Shown: positions 23,198 to 36,067 of the stretch, piece by piece
Position numbering within the stretch: position 1 is the stretch's first letter
How the letters are laid out: the number at the start of each line of letters is the position of its first letter
Assembly: GCA_023374025.1 (NCBI GenBank)
Contig: SIJG01000064.1
Coordinates: 209,943-273,942 of the forward strand
Direction: 5' to 3'
Length of the DNA stretch: 64,000 nt
Source: Heterodera schachtii
Lineage: Eukaryota > Nematoda > Chromadorea > Rhabditida > Heteroderidae
Position numbers and translations under genes: made by a program
The notes under the pieces: model-generated
Told to the model about the DNA's origin: nothing
The model's database searches: none
What the model saw: the letters and a program-made list of their open reading frames with translations, nothing else

Positions 23198-24690
23198 TTT
23201 CAAGGTTTTATAATTTCGCCGAAATGTATTTTTAATGAGAACGGCCTTTTCTTTCTGTGATTTGTGGCCAGTCACACAAAGCGTTTAAATACCAAACAAA
23301 TGTCTGAGGGAGGGGGCGACAAAACAAAATTTCGTAAAAAAATCATTGTAAAATTAGAAATGCATTGACTGTTTGGAGACGTTTAACTAAATTTAGTACA
23401 AAACGAAAAGAAAGTGAGAGAAATCGGATCAAATGAACGAATGAGTGATTAGGTGAAGTGATTGGCAGAAAGACAAAAGCGAAAAGGCAAAGTGACGTGG
23501 CAAAGGCAGCAAATGACGACGAAAATCGCATCTGACAGTCACACAAATGAACAGACTTTGGCGAACGCAGCAGCGAAAAGAAACGAAGGCACAACGACGA
23601 CGGAGAGACGAACGAACGCATCAATTAATTAACACTAATTGCCACCCCCGCTCAAAAGACTGACAAATAAAACAATGGGCCAAAACATTGGGGGGGGGGG
23701 GGAGGAGAAGAGGGAGGGGAGGGCAATCCGATAAATGGACGGCGGATGGGCGACGAAAGGCGGCAAATCAAACGCAGTGATTCATTCAGTCATTTGCTGC
23801 GCGTGACTTTTGAAATGTTTGCGCTGACGTCACTGATGCACTTTAACGAATGTTTTACCTTCCGTCGAGAGTGATCAGTGATTACAGGCAAAAATCGTAA
23901 ATAATGATGACAATTTTGACAAATGTTTTCAAACAAAATAAACTAATCTTTTAAAATTAAACACAAAAAAATGAAATATTTTTTTGTTTTAATTTAATTG
24001 TTGTTTATTGTTTTTTTACATAAATTAAATTTCTTCATAAAAGTCGAGAACGGTAGAATTCATTATATAGCTCTTAAATACGATCAAAAAATGTTTGATT
24101 TTGTCGATTTTCGTCTCCGATTATTCGGCTGCATCAATTGAAACTTTTCGCATGAAAAAATGGGCTGAAATAAAAAATAAAAAATGATAGCTTTTTAAAC
24201 ATTAACAACTTTTAATGAGTCATTTCCGTCGGCAATTTTATTGAGAAGCAAAGAACCGACACTGTCCTTTTCGCTGGTTCCAGTTTTGCTTTTCTCCAAT
24301 AATTTGTTGCGGAAATGACCGCAATTCGCTGACTGTGAGCAGAATTTTGTGCTAAAATTTTCAAAGAATTAAAGGATTAAGAATTAAATTTATTTAAAAA
24401 TAATTCAATGATACGTTAATCTTTCTTCTCTTTGGCTGAAATGGCCAAATAAATGCGTGTTTAATTTGGCCACCCGTATTTAAGTTTTGTTGGGCCGGTG
24501 ATTCCCTCCCCCCCCCCCCCACCCTCCGTGCCATTTGCCGGTGACCCCCCCCCCCCCTCCGTCTTTTGTGCCATTTATTCCCCGTGCCTTTCGCCCTCTC
24601 TCCGCTTCGGTTGTGCCGTTAGTTCGCTTTGGCTAAGCCGTCGGATGGTCCCAACGAAAACGGTCAATGCGCTGTTCTTTTTGTTGGCTG
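23198..24690. other. Intergenic
   Basis: AT-rich with long G runs near 23690 and C runs at about 24508-24556. No gene, RNA or delimited element found. It probably holds the promoter of the gene starting at 23197. Confidence 0.55.
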
Positions 24691-26349
24691 TCATTTCGGA
24701 CGGTGCTCCGCCGGCGGCGGAGAGAATCGCCGCGTTGCTGGCGGTGGTTCGGTCCTATGATAGAAAAGCATCAAATTTCGTTGCCCTATTTTTAGCTTTT
24801 AGAATTTCATTTTTACGATTTCTCACTTTTCCCCTGGCGCCCAGCCAAGCGAAGAGAATTGGGTTCCAACAAACGGCGGACATCGCCACCAAATGGGCGA
24901 CCAGCGGACACAAATAGGGCTGACTGAACAAGAATTGCGGTTCCATGCCTAAGGGGGCGAATGCGAAGCGAACAAAGGCCAAATGCCAAACCGAAGTCTT
25001 TGGCCAAATTTACGGCCGTCAGCGGGGCGTTACAGCCGACGAAAGCGACGACCATGCCGAGCAAAGTGCAATTGACGCGCCTCTTTCTGAAAGTGCCATT
25101 CCATTTGACAACAATCGAATGAATGCTTTTCCTCGCCACTTTTGCCCACCTGTTAATCGCATCCATTCGCTGCAAATTGGTCAAAGTTTTGCGAAACTGC
25201 ACATTCTGTACGATCATGTCCTTTTGCACTTTGCGCAGAATTCGCAAATGGCAAAAAGTGATGACACTCAACGGCACAACAAACTGAGGAAGGGGCGATG
25301 AATGTTTACTATTAGCACCAATGAAAATGCCTAACTTGGAAAAGGAGCACAAAGGCACCATACAATTGGCGACGCGATTCGCTGGCCCAATTGAATTCGT
25401 CACAAAAAGTGCCGCAAAATGAAGTGACGGTGTCCTGAAGAAAGTGAGGATGGCATTTGCAAGTGGCAACGACGAAGAAAGGGCCAACTTGTGAAACGAT
25501 GAAAATGCCGTGGACCAAATCGAAGGACAAAAGGTAAGGGATGTTGACAAGCAGAGACATCAGCCAAATGGCGAGGGTGGCAAATCTGAGCAGGAAAAGT
25601 TGGGGGGAGGTCGGCAATTGACCAATGCCAAAGCACTAATTAGGCCATTGCACCATAATTAATTGATTTATACGCAATGAAACGACGTGAAAAGCGGCGC
25701 CGCGTCGGGTTGACCACAATGTGCATGTGTTTGTCGAAGGCAATTGCGGCCAGGCTCCAGCTGAATTGGATGCATTTCATTTCAACCCGAAGTGAATTGT
25801 TTCCCATTTAAATGCCTCGTCACAAAAACGGCACATGAATTGCACAGGGGCACAAAACGGCACAGAAAAGGTCCAAATACCCAATTCTTTTCCATGGCAT
25901 ACCTTAATTAGGAAGCGAGAGAATTAACTTTAATTAGACAAATTATTTTAACATAATTCACAACACTTTTACCAAGGCGTTATCGGAATGGCCGTGAAAC
26001 AAAGGAGAAAATCAGTCAAAATGAGATTCAGCAGAAAGAAATTCCGCGTAGATCGAATTCTGACAATCGTAAGAATTATTCTTACTTATAAAACAATTAA
26101 ATGTTAATTACCGATTTGTCCGTCCAAAGGCCATTAAAACGCTTCCATTGGAAAACAAACCGAACAAAAACAAAAGGGCATAAGCGAAAATGATGGCAAT
26201 TTTGATGAGGGGATAGCTGAAAAGCAGTTAATTGTGGTACAATCCATTCATTGCTTGTTTTTGGGTTGCCTTGTCCAATCGTCGATGCCGTGGGCGGCGA
26301 TCACTTCGGAGAGATGGACACATTCCAACAAGTGCCATTGGGCATTCAT
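24691..26349 (-). CDS. Neuropeptide Y/F-like rhodopsin-family GPCR
   Basis: Seven-helix plasma-membrane receptor. From the ATG at 26349: MNAQWHLLECVHLSEVIAAH, TM1 (IIFAYALLFLFGLFSNGSVL), TM2 (RNFFLLNLILTDFLLCFTAI), EKNWVFGPFLCRFVPL, TM3 (SWSLAAIAFDKH, so DKH instead of DRY), TM4 (LAIWLMSLLVNIPYLLSFDL), a Cys-rich loop, TM5 (FVVPLSVITFCHLRIL), TM6 (GMVVAFVGCNAPLTAVNLA, without the usual Trp of CWxP) and TM7 (MSAVCWNPILFAWL, Phe instead of the NPxxY Tyr). The TM2 and ECL1 sequence points to the NPY/sNPF-like group. Two introns fit only with GC donors (26269-26270 and 25814-25815). The C-terminus is either the TAG at 24755 or, after one more intron, the TGA at 24691. The exon after TM3 is unresolved. 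Confidence 0.8.
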
Positions 26350-29300
26350 TTGAAGTTCAAGAGGCTAAATTAATGTCACGATAAAAGTAATTAGCTGTTT
26401 GCTTTAATTTTCACTTCGCTTTCATTGTTTTTTAAAAATTGGCCAATTTTTTGTCGTACGGAAATTGAAGAATTCATTTGCCGAATGATGATGCTAATTG
26501 ATTCGTTAAAATTGCCTTTTCAAACAGAAGAAATGTTACGGAAAAATATTGTCAATTTATAAATATATTTTATTTTATTATTTATTTTTAACCGATTATT
26601 TTGCTTTTGAACTTTTTTATGAATTAAGATAAAGTTATAAAAATGTATTTTTTATTTCTGTATTTGGTCGTAACTTAAATTGTGTTGGAAAAGGAAATGA
26701 TTAAATTGAGTGAGACGTTGAGGAAAAAATTGCGATGAGACGCCCTTAAAAAGGGGGGAGGGGGGGGGGGGGGGGCGGCAAAGCAATTGAAAGCCGAAAT
26801 TTGAAAGCATTTGCTAACGTCGGGGGAAGAGAGTCTGTTTTCCCGCTTACTTAGTGATTAAAATTGAGTTTAAAATGGAAAAATAGTTTAAAAAGAATTT
26901 CGTTTTTACTTAATCGATGCAATTATATAAAAATAAAACGGCAAATTTTGCATTTGTTTAATTACCCAAAACATTAAACAATGAGGAAGAAGTGAATCAA
27001 AGGAGAAGCAAATGTTTACGGAAAGAGAACAAAACTTTTAAATTCGACCATAAAATTACCACAGAATTCGCTCTCTTAAATTGTTGTGCCAAAGGCAATT
27101 GAAAATTGTCCGCCGTCCCTCGGCCAATTTTCCGTTGGGGCGATTGAATGGGCGCACAATTTTAAGCGGAAAATTGTTTTTGTTTCGAAGCAGCGACAGA
27201 CGGACAATTAGCAGAAAAAAGGGCAAATTTGAATGAGTAATTACGCACAGATTGTTTTATTTTATGCATGAAAATGTTGAGAGCGAAGCGAAAAAGTTAT
27301 TTTGAGGTGAAAACAAAATTTAGAAAAGGTGCCAATGTCGGATTTTGAGGATGGAAAATGCCAAAGTTGGCAAAAATACGAAGCAAAAATTACCGTAGCA
27401 GGATCAGCTGATGCATACGGTAAAAACTGACCGAAAAAAGGGACTAATTACCCAAGCAGAATGAAAACAATTTTTTCCTTGGAAAATTTCTTAAGGATAT
27501 TAAAAGAACTTCCGAAATTCCCCCGTGGAAACATAAACAAATGAAAAGTTTAGGGACTCTTTGAGTTCCCAGGAACTTTTTATTTGCTTTTTTGATCAGT
27601 CATAATTCGCTTCATTTCCAACCAATTAAATCAAAATTTTGAATTTGTAATTTTTTTTTCTAAGTGAATGCTGCTAATTTGTGAGCGATCTGACGCACTC
27701 GAGAAAAATTCTGATAACTTAAGTCCCAAGGCTACCGTTTAATTAAAATGTTAAATAATTATTTAAGGGAGCGGACCCATAGTGACAACGCTTTGTTAGA
27801 CATAACTTAAGACTTAGACCGCTGAAAAAATTACTTTTTTCTATCGATCGAAAAATCAAAATGATTTTGTATTATATTATCATAATTATTAGAATTAATA
27901 AATTTTTAGTTGGTCATAATGTTTATCTTAAGTATTATAGAAAATATCTTTTAAAAATTTCCGTAAAATTTGCGTTTTCTTTTTTGAAATTCATAAGATT
28001 CTCTGCTGGTAAAATAATTGAATGATTTATTTTAATAATAAAAAGATCACTCACAATTACAATCAATTATTTTGATTATCAATTCTTTCTTAAATCATAG
28101 CCTTTCTGCTGATCACTGATCACCCTATCTTTTTCCTCTCTTCTCAATGATTGTTCCGTTTGCTTTCGGTTGAATAATTACTTTGAATTTAATTTTGATC
28201 AGCAAATTTTGCAAACAAATAACAGCTCTAAAACTCCTACAAAACCCAACTTCTGCTGTTTTCCCATGCTTTGTTTTATAAATTAACTTTTTTATGCTTT
28301 TATTTATTTGTATTATTATTTAAAAAATATATATTTTCGGCACCGAATGCAATTTGCTATTTCATTTTTTTTTTGTTGTTGTTGTTGTTAATGCCTTTTT
28401 CATTTCATTTCCGTCACACCGTCCTTTTACAAATTAAATTTCCACCGACGAAATTACGAAAAAACGCAACAATTTTTTCGTCTCTGGCAACAAAAAAAAA
28501 ACACAGGCAAACATGAAGAAAAAGAAGAAGCACTTGAAAATGAGGACGACGACGGCATTCATTTTCATAATAATAATGAAAATGCCAAAAAACGGTGGGG
28601 GAAAGGCATTTGTTGTAATTAATCCAAAAATATATACATACAATTGATGAATCGTAGTAATGTAACATTTCACTTTCAACCAAAGTAACGTCAAAACAAC
28701 CGTAATATTGTTTACTGCCTCGAAATAGCAAATGTGGCCGCGCCAATCCATCGACCAATTAGCCTAATTGATTTGATTTATAATAACTTAACTGGGTCAT
28801 TAACACTAATTGACATTCATTAATTAAAAAAACGCATTTTTGTCAGTTCATTCATCGAAATTAAACTTTATTCCTCCCCGTGCCATCTGAACATTGCTTT
28901 TAAGTTGCTTTCTTTCGCTTCTCTTCTCTTTTTCGCTTTCCAAAGTGAATGTCATTTCTTTATTCGATCTGTCAATCGTCGGATTTTGTGCGATTAATTA
29001 TTAATTAAGTTTTGTCATTCTTTAATTTCCACCGCTTACTCATCTCAAATTGCAATGTCACTTTTTGGCTGCCCATATTCATTCTATCCAAAACATAATC
29101 CCTTTCTTCGGCACTCTGAATTCATAAACATTAATTAGCTTCCGTTTGATTTTGGCATTCGCTGGTCTTCAATTATCAAATATTATCGTTTTAGTTGCTT
29201 GAAAGGATTTAGAGTCGAATTCTGCTGCTTTCCGTGCCCAATTTACAAAATGAGGAAGGCAATAAATTGTAATGGAAGGCTAATAATAAATCATATAGGA

Positions 29301-31276
29301 GCAAAGTGAAATTTAAAAGATATTTAATATTTATTACCCATCCAATGCTTTCTTTCGTTCATTCTTTGCCTCCGTTTTTTGTTTGCTTTAAAAGGTAAAT
29401 AAATTTCCTTCTTTTTTTTAAATGAACATTTTCAATTAAAAATTATGCATTTTAATTTCCCTCTTAATTCATTCTCATGAATTTTTGTTGGAGCTTCTTC
29501 TTCTGTGTTTGGAATTGGCACAAATTCTCAATTCCAATAAACTTTGTGCCAAAACCCTTCTAAGATATTTAAAACGAATTTTCGAAAATCAATAACATTT
29601 AACAGTGGTTTTCACCCATTTCTTTTTTTGTTTTATCGCTGCTGCCATTTTTGTATTTTTTTCATTTTCAAATTTAAAAATTCATTTATCTTTCCTTTCA
29701 TTTGTCGCATTTAAATTGAAAATATCGCTCGCACTTTTTGGCCTTTTGTCCCCTTTTCTCGCTTATTCCCCTTTCTTTCTCTTTTCTCCTCTCTTTTTCG
29801 TTTCCTCTTTTAATTCACCATGGCAAATGAAAAGCCATGAAAAGGGGGGGGGGGGGGGAAAGATTCCCCAACGGATGCCCCTGGGGGGGGGGAAGGGGAT
29901 TATCCCCAGGAAGAAAGAATACGGCACGTAAATCCACCCTGTAAATTGGCACGCCATCCCATCCCGAAGTGGGAAAAGGCGCCCATGCCCAATCCGCAAA
30001 AAGTGTTGTCCCCCGCACTCTTCTCGGCATATTGCCCCAGGCATCGTCCGGCGTTACATACCCCGGGGTTTTTTTTATACGGCGGTTTTTTAAAACCGCG
30101 TCATTTGAAAATTCCTTGTTAAAAACAGACAATCACCTCCATTTCCGTTTTACAAGTGAATGCAACAAGAAATATAAATAGAAATGCCATTTTAAAATAC
30201 CAAAATCGTAAAATCAAATCAAAATTGCTAATCCAAAAATTCTAAAATAGGTGCTAAAATTTATTCTGTTTTTTTCTTCAAATGATAATTAGCAACACAT
30301 TAATTTACTAATTAATTATAAATTACTTTAATTTATCTGCTTTAAATTAATTTTTCTTTTCTTGATAATAAAAAACGGAAGAAAAAAAAAAGAAATTTCC
30401 CTGCTCATAAAAGTATAGCAAAAATTCTATAAAATAAGTCAATGTTAAAATATTTGCAATTCAATGAATTGGATAAATAAGTGCTAATTGCTTTTGTTCA
30501 TTTAGGAAAAATTTTTCCCGCGAATATAAAATCATTTCTCAATAAAAAGCATTACGCGCATTTGAAGGCGTCCATTAGTCGTAATTGATGAAAAGTGCCA
30601 TTTTTGTCAACTCATTGGTCAACAGATCATTCATTCACTCTTTGAGCAAAACTAAGGCCAACCATCGAAGGAATGGCAAAAATAAATTGGCCATTCGTAT
30701 CGGATGACGTCACTCTTCGCCCCACCCGCACATTCATCCGCCAAATTCGGCGGATTGTGCGCTTATCTGTGCTCCATTTCGTCTTATCTCACTTATCCCA
30801 CCCACCCATTAATCCGTGGCCCATTCGTCCTCCCCCCTCCCCCAATGATCCTCGCTTCATTCCCTTCTCTCTCTTACCCCCCCCCCCCCCTCGCCGTCCT
30901 TTCTTTCCCTTTGCGAAGAAAAAAAAACTCTTTGAATTTTTAATTAAAATTTAAAGGCTAATTTTTGAAATGCAATGGATTAAATGCACACAAAACATCA
31001 GCATATAAAACACAGCTGCTGCTGTTAGTCATCTTTTTGTTTTTGCCACCAATGCCATCTCTTCTCCTTCCCCCCCCCCATTTTGGTTCCTTCCCAAAGA
31101 CAATTTGCATAATTTAGGAAAACATCTCTGACTAATTAAAGTTCTCCCGAAATATATATTTTTTTTCTTAAAGAGCTTTGTTTGTGCCTTTTTGGACTTT
31201 CCTTTTTGGATAATATAAAATTTAATATTATCAAAAAAATATTTTAATCTCTGCCAGAGAATGTTGCTGATCTGAG
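26350..31276. other. Long AT-rich intergenic region
   Basis: About 4.9 kb between the 5' ends of two divergent GPCR genes. AT-rich with G runs near 26760 and a G/C island at about 29850-30110 that contains a possible secreted ORF (separate entry). A short inverted repeat (TACCGTA...TACGGTA) lies at 27392-27424. I see no other gene or delimited element. It presumably carries regulatory sequence for the neuronal receptors (inference from position). Confidence 0.55.
29763..30190 (-). CDS. Possible small secreted protein (frame uncertain)
   Basis: The ATG at 30190 starts MAFLFIFLVAFTC, which reads like a signal peptide, then KTEME and a donor (GAG then gtgatt). Downstream, a GC-rich stretch (about 29900-30060) is open in all three minus frames; acceptors at about 30028 (before AAGAGTGCG) or 30024 could join it. 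One joined frame reads KSAGDNTFCGLGMGAFSHFG. None is recognised and there is no dibasic processing site, so a neuropeptide is not supported. May be non-coding. Confidence 0.22.
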
Positions 31277-34200
31277 ATGAATTCCATCGCTTCCTCCTCC
31301 GATTTGTCCACTGAAAGTGATTTCTCTCACTGCCCCGAGGGCATTTATTCAGAAGAGCAACGTGCCTACAGAGTGTATGCCAATGCGCCGATAAGGTAAC
31401 CCCCGGGGGGAGAGGGGGGAGGGGGAGCTTTGACTTAAATTAAAATGAAATATTATAAATTTTATCCATATCACCGCTTCTTTCCCTTCCCATCCCTAAG
31501 CTTTTTCGGCATTTTGTCCAATTTGTTTAACATTGCCATTTTCTGCGATTGCGAAATGCGACAACAACTCGTCAACCACTTTTTGCTCGCTTTGTCTGTG
31601 TCAGGTCAATTAAGTGGTGGAAGTGATTAATTATTATTCCCTAATTAATCAATTTGTTGTGCTAATTGAAATTGCCGTGCAAAGATTCTTTTTCAGATTT
31701 GCTCCTTTTGCTGTGCAACTTCTTCTTCCTCGTCCTCCCCGTTCTCATCGCTGAAATTGACTCATTCTTTTGGAACAATTTGTTCACTTACATCATAAGG
31801 TTCTGTGTTTCTGTCTCTTTGTTTTTGTCATTTCTTTTCTGAATTGTCCATTTTCCTTAAGGTATTCCTACCCTCTCGCGCTTACCGTTCAGACGAGTGG
31901 TACGGTATCCCTCCCCCAAGGCATTAATTACCGTATTTGATTTTTTGTAAGGCGTTTATTTGACTGTTCTGGTCAGTGTTCATCGCTTTCTCGGAGTTTG
32001 TCATCCCTTCAAAGTTTTTAATAATAAAAAAATAAATAAACCAATTCTAAAAATGTAAAAAGGCTAAGCGTTGGGTGTCACGGAAGGCCGTCGAATGGGC
32101 CATCGTCGGCTCCGTGCTGTTCAGCTTTTCCGTGAACATTCCGACTTGGCTCGAGTTGGGCGTGGTCCCGTGTTATTCCACCCGTTTCAACAGAACGTCC
32201 AGGCAAAAAACAGCAATAAATGCCCAAGTAATGAATGCCTTTCCCCGCCTGCCATTCAGCCAAATTCAATTGGCTCCTTTCCACGACATCTCTTACATTC
32301 TGATCAAAAAGTGCCTGGTCTACACCCTTCTGATGTTCATCGTGCCGTTCTCCACTCTGATCACAGTCAATTGGAAAATGGTCGGATTTCTTTCCTCTAC
32401 TTTTTAAATTTATGAATTTCAAATCATCGTTAGGTCTGTGCGCTTAGGTCCAGCACTCGGCTGAGGACCAAACACACCCTTTCGTCCAGCAAACCGTCGA
32501 ACAGCGAGTGGTTGGGACGACCAAACGCTTTTAATTTGCAAATGTTTCAGCAACATCGCAAGGCAACTCCATCTGCTGAAGAGCACGAGGTGAAATGAAT
32601 GAATGGTGAATGAATGGATTGATGTGAACTTTCTCCACACTTTCGCAGATATTCCGAAGTGTTCAAAGCGATCAGCAAAATTAATTACTCGAGGTAAACG
32701 GATAAACAAATATTAAATTGTAATTTACAAATAAGAAATTTTGGTTTATTTAAAGTAATTAATAATATTTAAATCTCCTATCGGAGGGTCTGCCGTTCTC
32801 AAAACTCCAAAATATTGGCGCCATCTGTGGTGTCCTTACTTTAGGGCCACCGAAATTTGAAATGGAGGGGAGGAAAATTCCAAAAAGGACCCCAAAAGGG
32901 CGGTAAAAATGGCTCCATGTTGCCAATGTTTGGGTCATAAATTGAACCATTCGCCCATTTCGTTCAGTTTGCTGAGGCCTTCTTCGGAATTGTTCAAGTC
33001 GCGCTTCACCAACTCCACCAGAGACCGTTCCATCACTCTGATGCTTTTGGCCATCGTCGGCCTTTTTTTGGTCTGCAACGGATTGGCCTTTCTGAACAGC
33101 ATTGTCGAGTCGATGATTCTGTTCGCCGATGACACAAAAGTAAAAACAATTGGCTTATTTTATAAAAATAATAGTTAATTTAATTTAATTATCAAATTGT
33201 ACTGTACTCTTAGCAATCTCTGCAAAATACGGTGGAATTGTTGAGGAATTCAAGCGAAGGAGCTGAGGAGCAGAAATTTGTGCAGAATGATGCAAAGGAA
33301 GAGATGTGGTGGATGGAACTGATGGTCAAATGGTTCGAATGTTCGGTGGAGGTAACCCCAAAAAGCGAAGAATGACCGCCGATCACTGATCAGTCCACCC
33401 GTCACTTTGAGGTGTCCAATGTGCTGATCACTTTGAATTCCTCCACCTCGACTTTGATATATTTGGTGTTCAGTTCGAAATACAGAATGATTGTTAAATC
33501 AATCGTTGGCCTCCAAAAACGGGACAGAGTGGGCATATTCGATTTAAGAATATCCAAATTTATTTGAAATTGCTATTTTCAGTTTAATCGGATCGCTTTT
33601 ACCACCGCTCTCGCTGCCCGACGAGCGATGGAACTTTCACTGATCCCTGAGGTATTCGATGTGCCTCTTAAAAGAGACTAATTCCAAAATCAGGAGGTCG
33701 AAAACCGGAGCCGGCAAAGTCGAAAGCGTACGACCACAATGACATCGACGGTAACCGCGGCACGGACCCGCGAAGGGTCGACAGCAGCGAGCTTAAAATC
33801 GAACCGGCACGATTCAATGCACTCGCAGTTGCAGTACAGGCTAGTGACAGAGGGGGAGCAGTTCAAATGAGAGGAAGGGCAACGGAAGAGACAAAAGTAT
33901 TCGGTTCCCGGGACTGTTTAGATAAAGCCGAAACTCACGACGAAAATTGAGTCATTTACAAAGATCTTTTTTTAGAACTTCCACAGCGCCACAGAAATTG
34001 CCTAAAATGATGAGCTTTTGTAGTGGGCTTCAGCTGTCGTCTATTGGCGATGCCAATAGCGCACATTCGGCGACGGCCGTGCCAATGTCAGCGGCGAGTC
34101 ACAGACGAACGATGTTTAAAGGGCTTCAAAAGGGGTCCAAGGAGCTTTTCCGGTCACAGGGAACACTGAACAGATCGATGACAAATTCAGAATCGAATTT

Positions 34201-34365
34201 GAGGTGAAAGAGAAATTTTGAAAAAAAATGGGGAAAAATTTCAGATTAATGGACGAGCAGGAAAAGCCCGAGAAGAGTTCAGCAGAAGAAGATGAGAGGA
34301 AAAAGAAAATCGGGGAAACGATGGAAATGGCGGAGGCACCGCGGCAAAATTGTTATAATTTATAG
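31277..34365 (+). CDS. FMRFamide-receptor-like rhodopsin-family GPCR
   Basis: Peptide GPCR of the nematode FRPR/DMSR type. The ATG at 31277 opens an acidic Ser-rich N-terminus. TM1 has FFGILSNLFNIAIFCD; TM2 VSDLLLLLCNFFFLVLPVL; then RYSYPLALTVQTSGVYLTVL and VSVHRFLGVCHPFK (TM3, His-Arg-Phe in place of DRY); TM4 VEWAIVGSVLFSFSVNIP; TM5 YTLLMFIVPFSTLITVNWKM; TM6 RSITLMLLAIVGLFLVCNGL; TM7 LITLNSSTSTLIYLVFSSKY, close to the NSS..N.LIY signature of FMRFamide receptors. The third cytoplasmic loop exons (32430-32700) do not join in phase with standard sites. One C-terminus stops at the TGA at 33868. A GC donor at 33840 would splice in phase to 33976 and extend the tail to the TAG at 34363, followed by AATAAA at about 34402, which favours the longer form. 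Confidence 0.8.
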
Positions 34366-34804
34366 TTTTTATTTGTTTTAAATTTTATTCTTTCAATGCA
34401 TAATAAAAATATTTATAATTCAATTCAATACTGTATTTAACTTTTAAACCGATAATTTTCTCATACACAGTCAGCATTAAAATTATAGTGTAAAATTAAT
34501 TTTTCTATTTTTGTTTCTTGAAATTTTGTTAGAAAGAATTTTTTCTCTTTAAAAATTTCTAACTCTGAATTTTTTTTTCAATTTTAGGAGAGTGGGAGGA
34601 AATGTAAGTGTGAAAATTTGACGGTATGCCCGGGCAAATAATTAGAGAAAATACGGTAATTTATAAATAAATTTAAAAAAAGGCACCGCTGGCCGGCAAG
34701 GGAGTGGAGGGGGGAGGTAAAAAGACAGAGGGAAGGGAAGAAGGGTGAGCTTTTGTCAATATTTTTGTGAACGGAAGAATAGTACTTTTTTTCTTTTTGG
34801 TAGT

Positions 34805-34897
34805 TAGGGATGTGCGAGAGTCTCGATTCTCGACTCGAGAAATTTCTCGGGCTTTCGCTTCTCGGTCTCGGTAAAAATCACTTCTCGCACATCCCTA
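34805..34897. mobile_element. 93-bp TAGGGATGTGCGAGA element, 8-bp target duplication
   Basis: Inverted ends TAGGGATGTGCGAGA and TCTCGCACATCCCTA. Flanked by TTGGTAGT at 34797-34804 and 34898-34905. The interior is made of TCTCG/CTCGAG words. hAT-like by end sequence and duplication length. Confidence 0.93.
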
Positions 34898-34985
34898 TTG
34901 GTAGTGCATTCGTTGACAAAACACATATGCAGATGAACAACTAACACACTGACAAATAAGAGTAAGCTTAATCAGGAGAAATATT

Positions 34986-35207
34986 GGTACTTGTGGGTTT
35001 TGGGCCTACACCACAAAATTATTAAAAAAGTTAGGGCGCGCTGAAGGCATTTTAGCGCGCGTTACTATTTTGGCGGCTTAAATTCAACAATCTGAAGCAA
35101 ATTTCTTCAAAGGGATCAACTTTGCGTCTTTTACAGTCCTCACGCAAAAGGAATTCGCACAAATAGGAGTCGAGTTTTGTGGTGTAGGCCCAAAACCCAC
35201 AAGTACC
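34986..35207. mobile_element. 222-bp element with 33-bp perfect inverted ends
   Basis: The terminal 33 bp (34986-35018 and 35175-35207) are exact inverted copies beginning GGTACTTGTGGGTTTTGGGC. Flanked by GAAATATT at 34978-34985 and 35208-35215 (a further copy of the 8-mer follows on the right). The interior has an open minus frame (SYLCEFLLREDCKRRKV and onward) and a small GCGCGC hairpin. Confidence 0.94.
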
Positions 35208-35886
35208 GAAATATTGAAATATTAAGAGGAGAGACGGGAGATAAGCATAGAATTGATAAACCAATTACCCAAATTCCTACCCCCCCCCCCGTTTTCTAAT
35301 TGGCCTCATCGTTGTCACCCCCCCCCCCCCCCTCCTCATAATAATAATCGATGGTTCTCCCCTGCATCTTCTCAATTCTAAATTTGCTTTTTTGGTTGGA
35401 TTATTTGTACCACGGAAATGTTTTAATGCGAATGGACTGACAAATTACAATTCGGAATGCAAAAACTGGCGAATCAACTCCAATGATTTGGCCATTCATC
35501 AACTGACCACTCACTGGTGGTCATTTTTTCTTTGCTGCCGAAATTATTAACCAAAGGGCCACAAAGTTTTTTGTTTTCGAAAAAAACATTAGGAAGAGAA
35601 TAAATGTGGTAAATGTATGAAAAAAAGGGCGGACGAAATTTAGGCTGATTCATTCCCATTTTATACAAAAAAAAAGCGAGTTGAAAAGCAATTTTGAAAA
35701 TAGGAATTGGCAAAACCTTTTCAACAGGGGACAAACAACAACAGAACGGACAATTTGAGCAGCGATTGATAGAGGGGAGCGAAAGAATGCCAAAGGATAT
35801 GTTTTCTTAAACAAATGCATGTTAGAAGCCTCAAACATAATGTGACTTTTCGAGTAGTGACGAATAGTGACATACCTAATTTTTAG

Positions 35887-36067
35887 TAGAGACCGAGATT
35901 TCCGAACCCACCGGACCGGACTGATATTTCCAGAAGCAACAGGTTTCCGGATTCGGTCTATCAAAAACCGGTCAATCCAGAAAAGCAGTCAATCCAGATT
36001 TTTCCAAAAAATCGCCGGACCGGATCCAGAAAAAACTAGTACCGGATCCGGTCCGACTTGGTCTCTA
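35887..36067. mobile_element. 181-bp CCGGTTT-motif element, 8-bp target duplication
   Basis: Starts TAGAGACCGAG and ends GGTCTCTA. Flanked by ATTTTTAG at 35879-35886 and 36068-36075. The interior is repeated CCGGACCGGA/CCGGTCAATCC words. Same family as the ends of the 4.4-kb element at 56774-61176, so this looks like the short, uninterrupted form. Confidence 0.92.

Noticed and set aside
24813..25550. 245-codon minus-strand frame, longest in the window
   Set aside because: It crosses GPCR exons and introns. Only its middle part (TM5 to TM6) is the real coding frame; the remainder is out of frame with the helices.
29815..30132. Neuropeptide precursor reading with FLRIG
   Set aside because: No dibasic processing sites or repeated peptides; the FLRIG string occurs in only one of three open frames.
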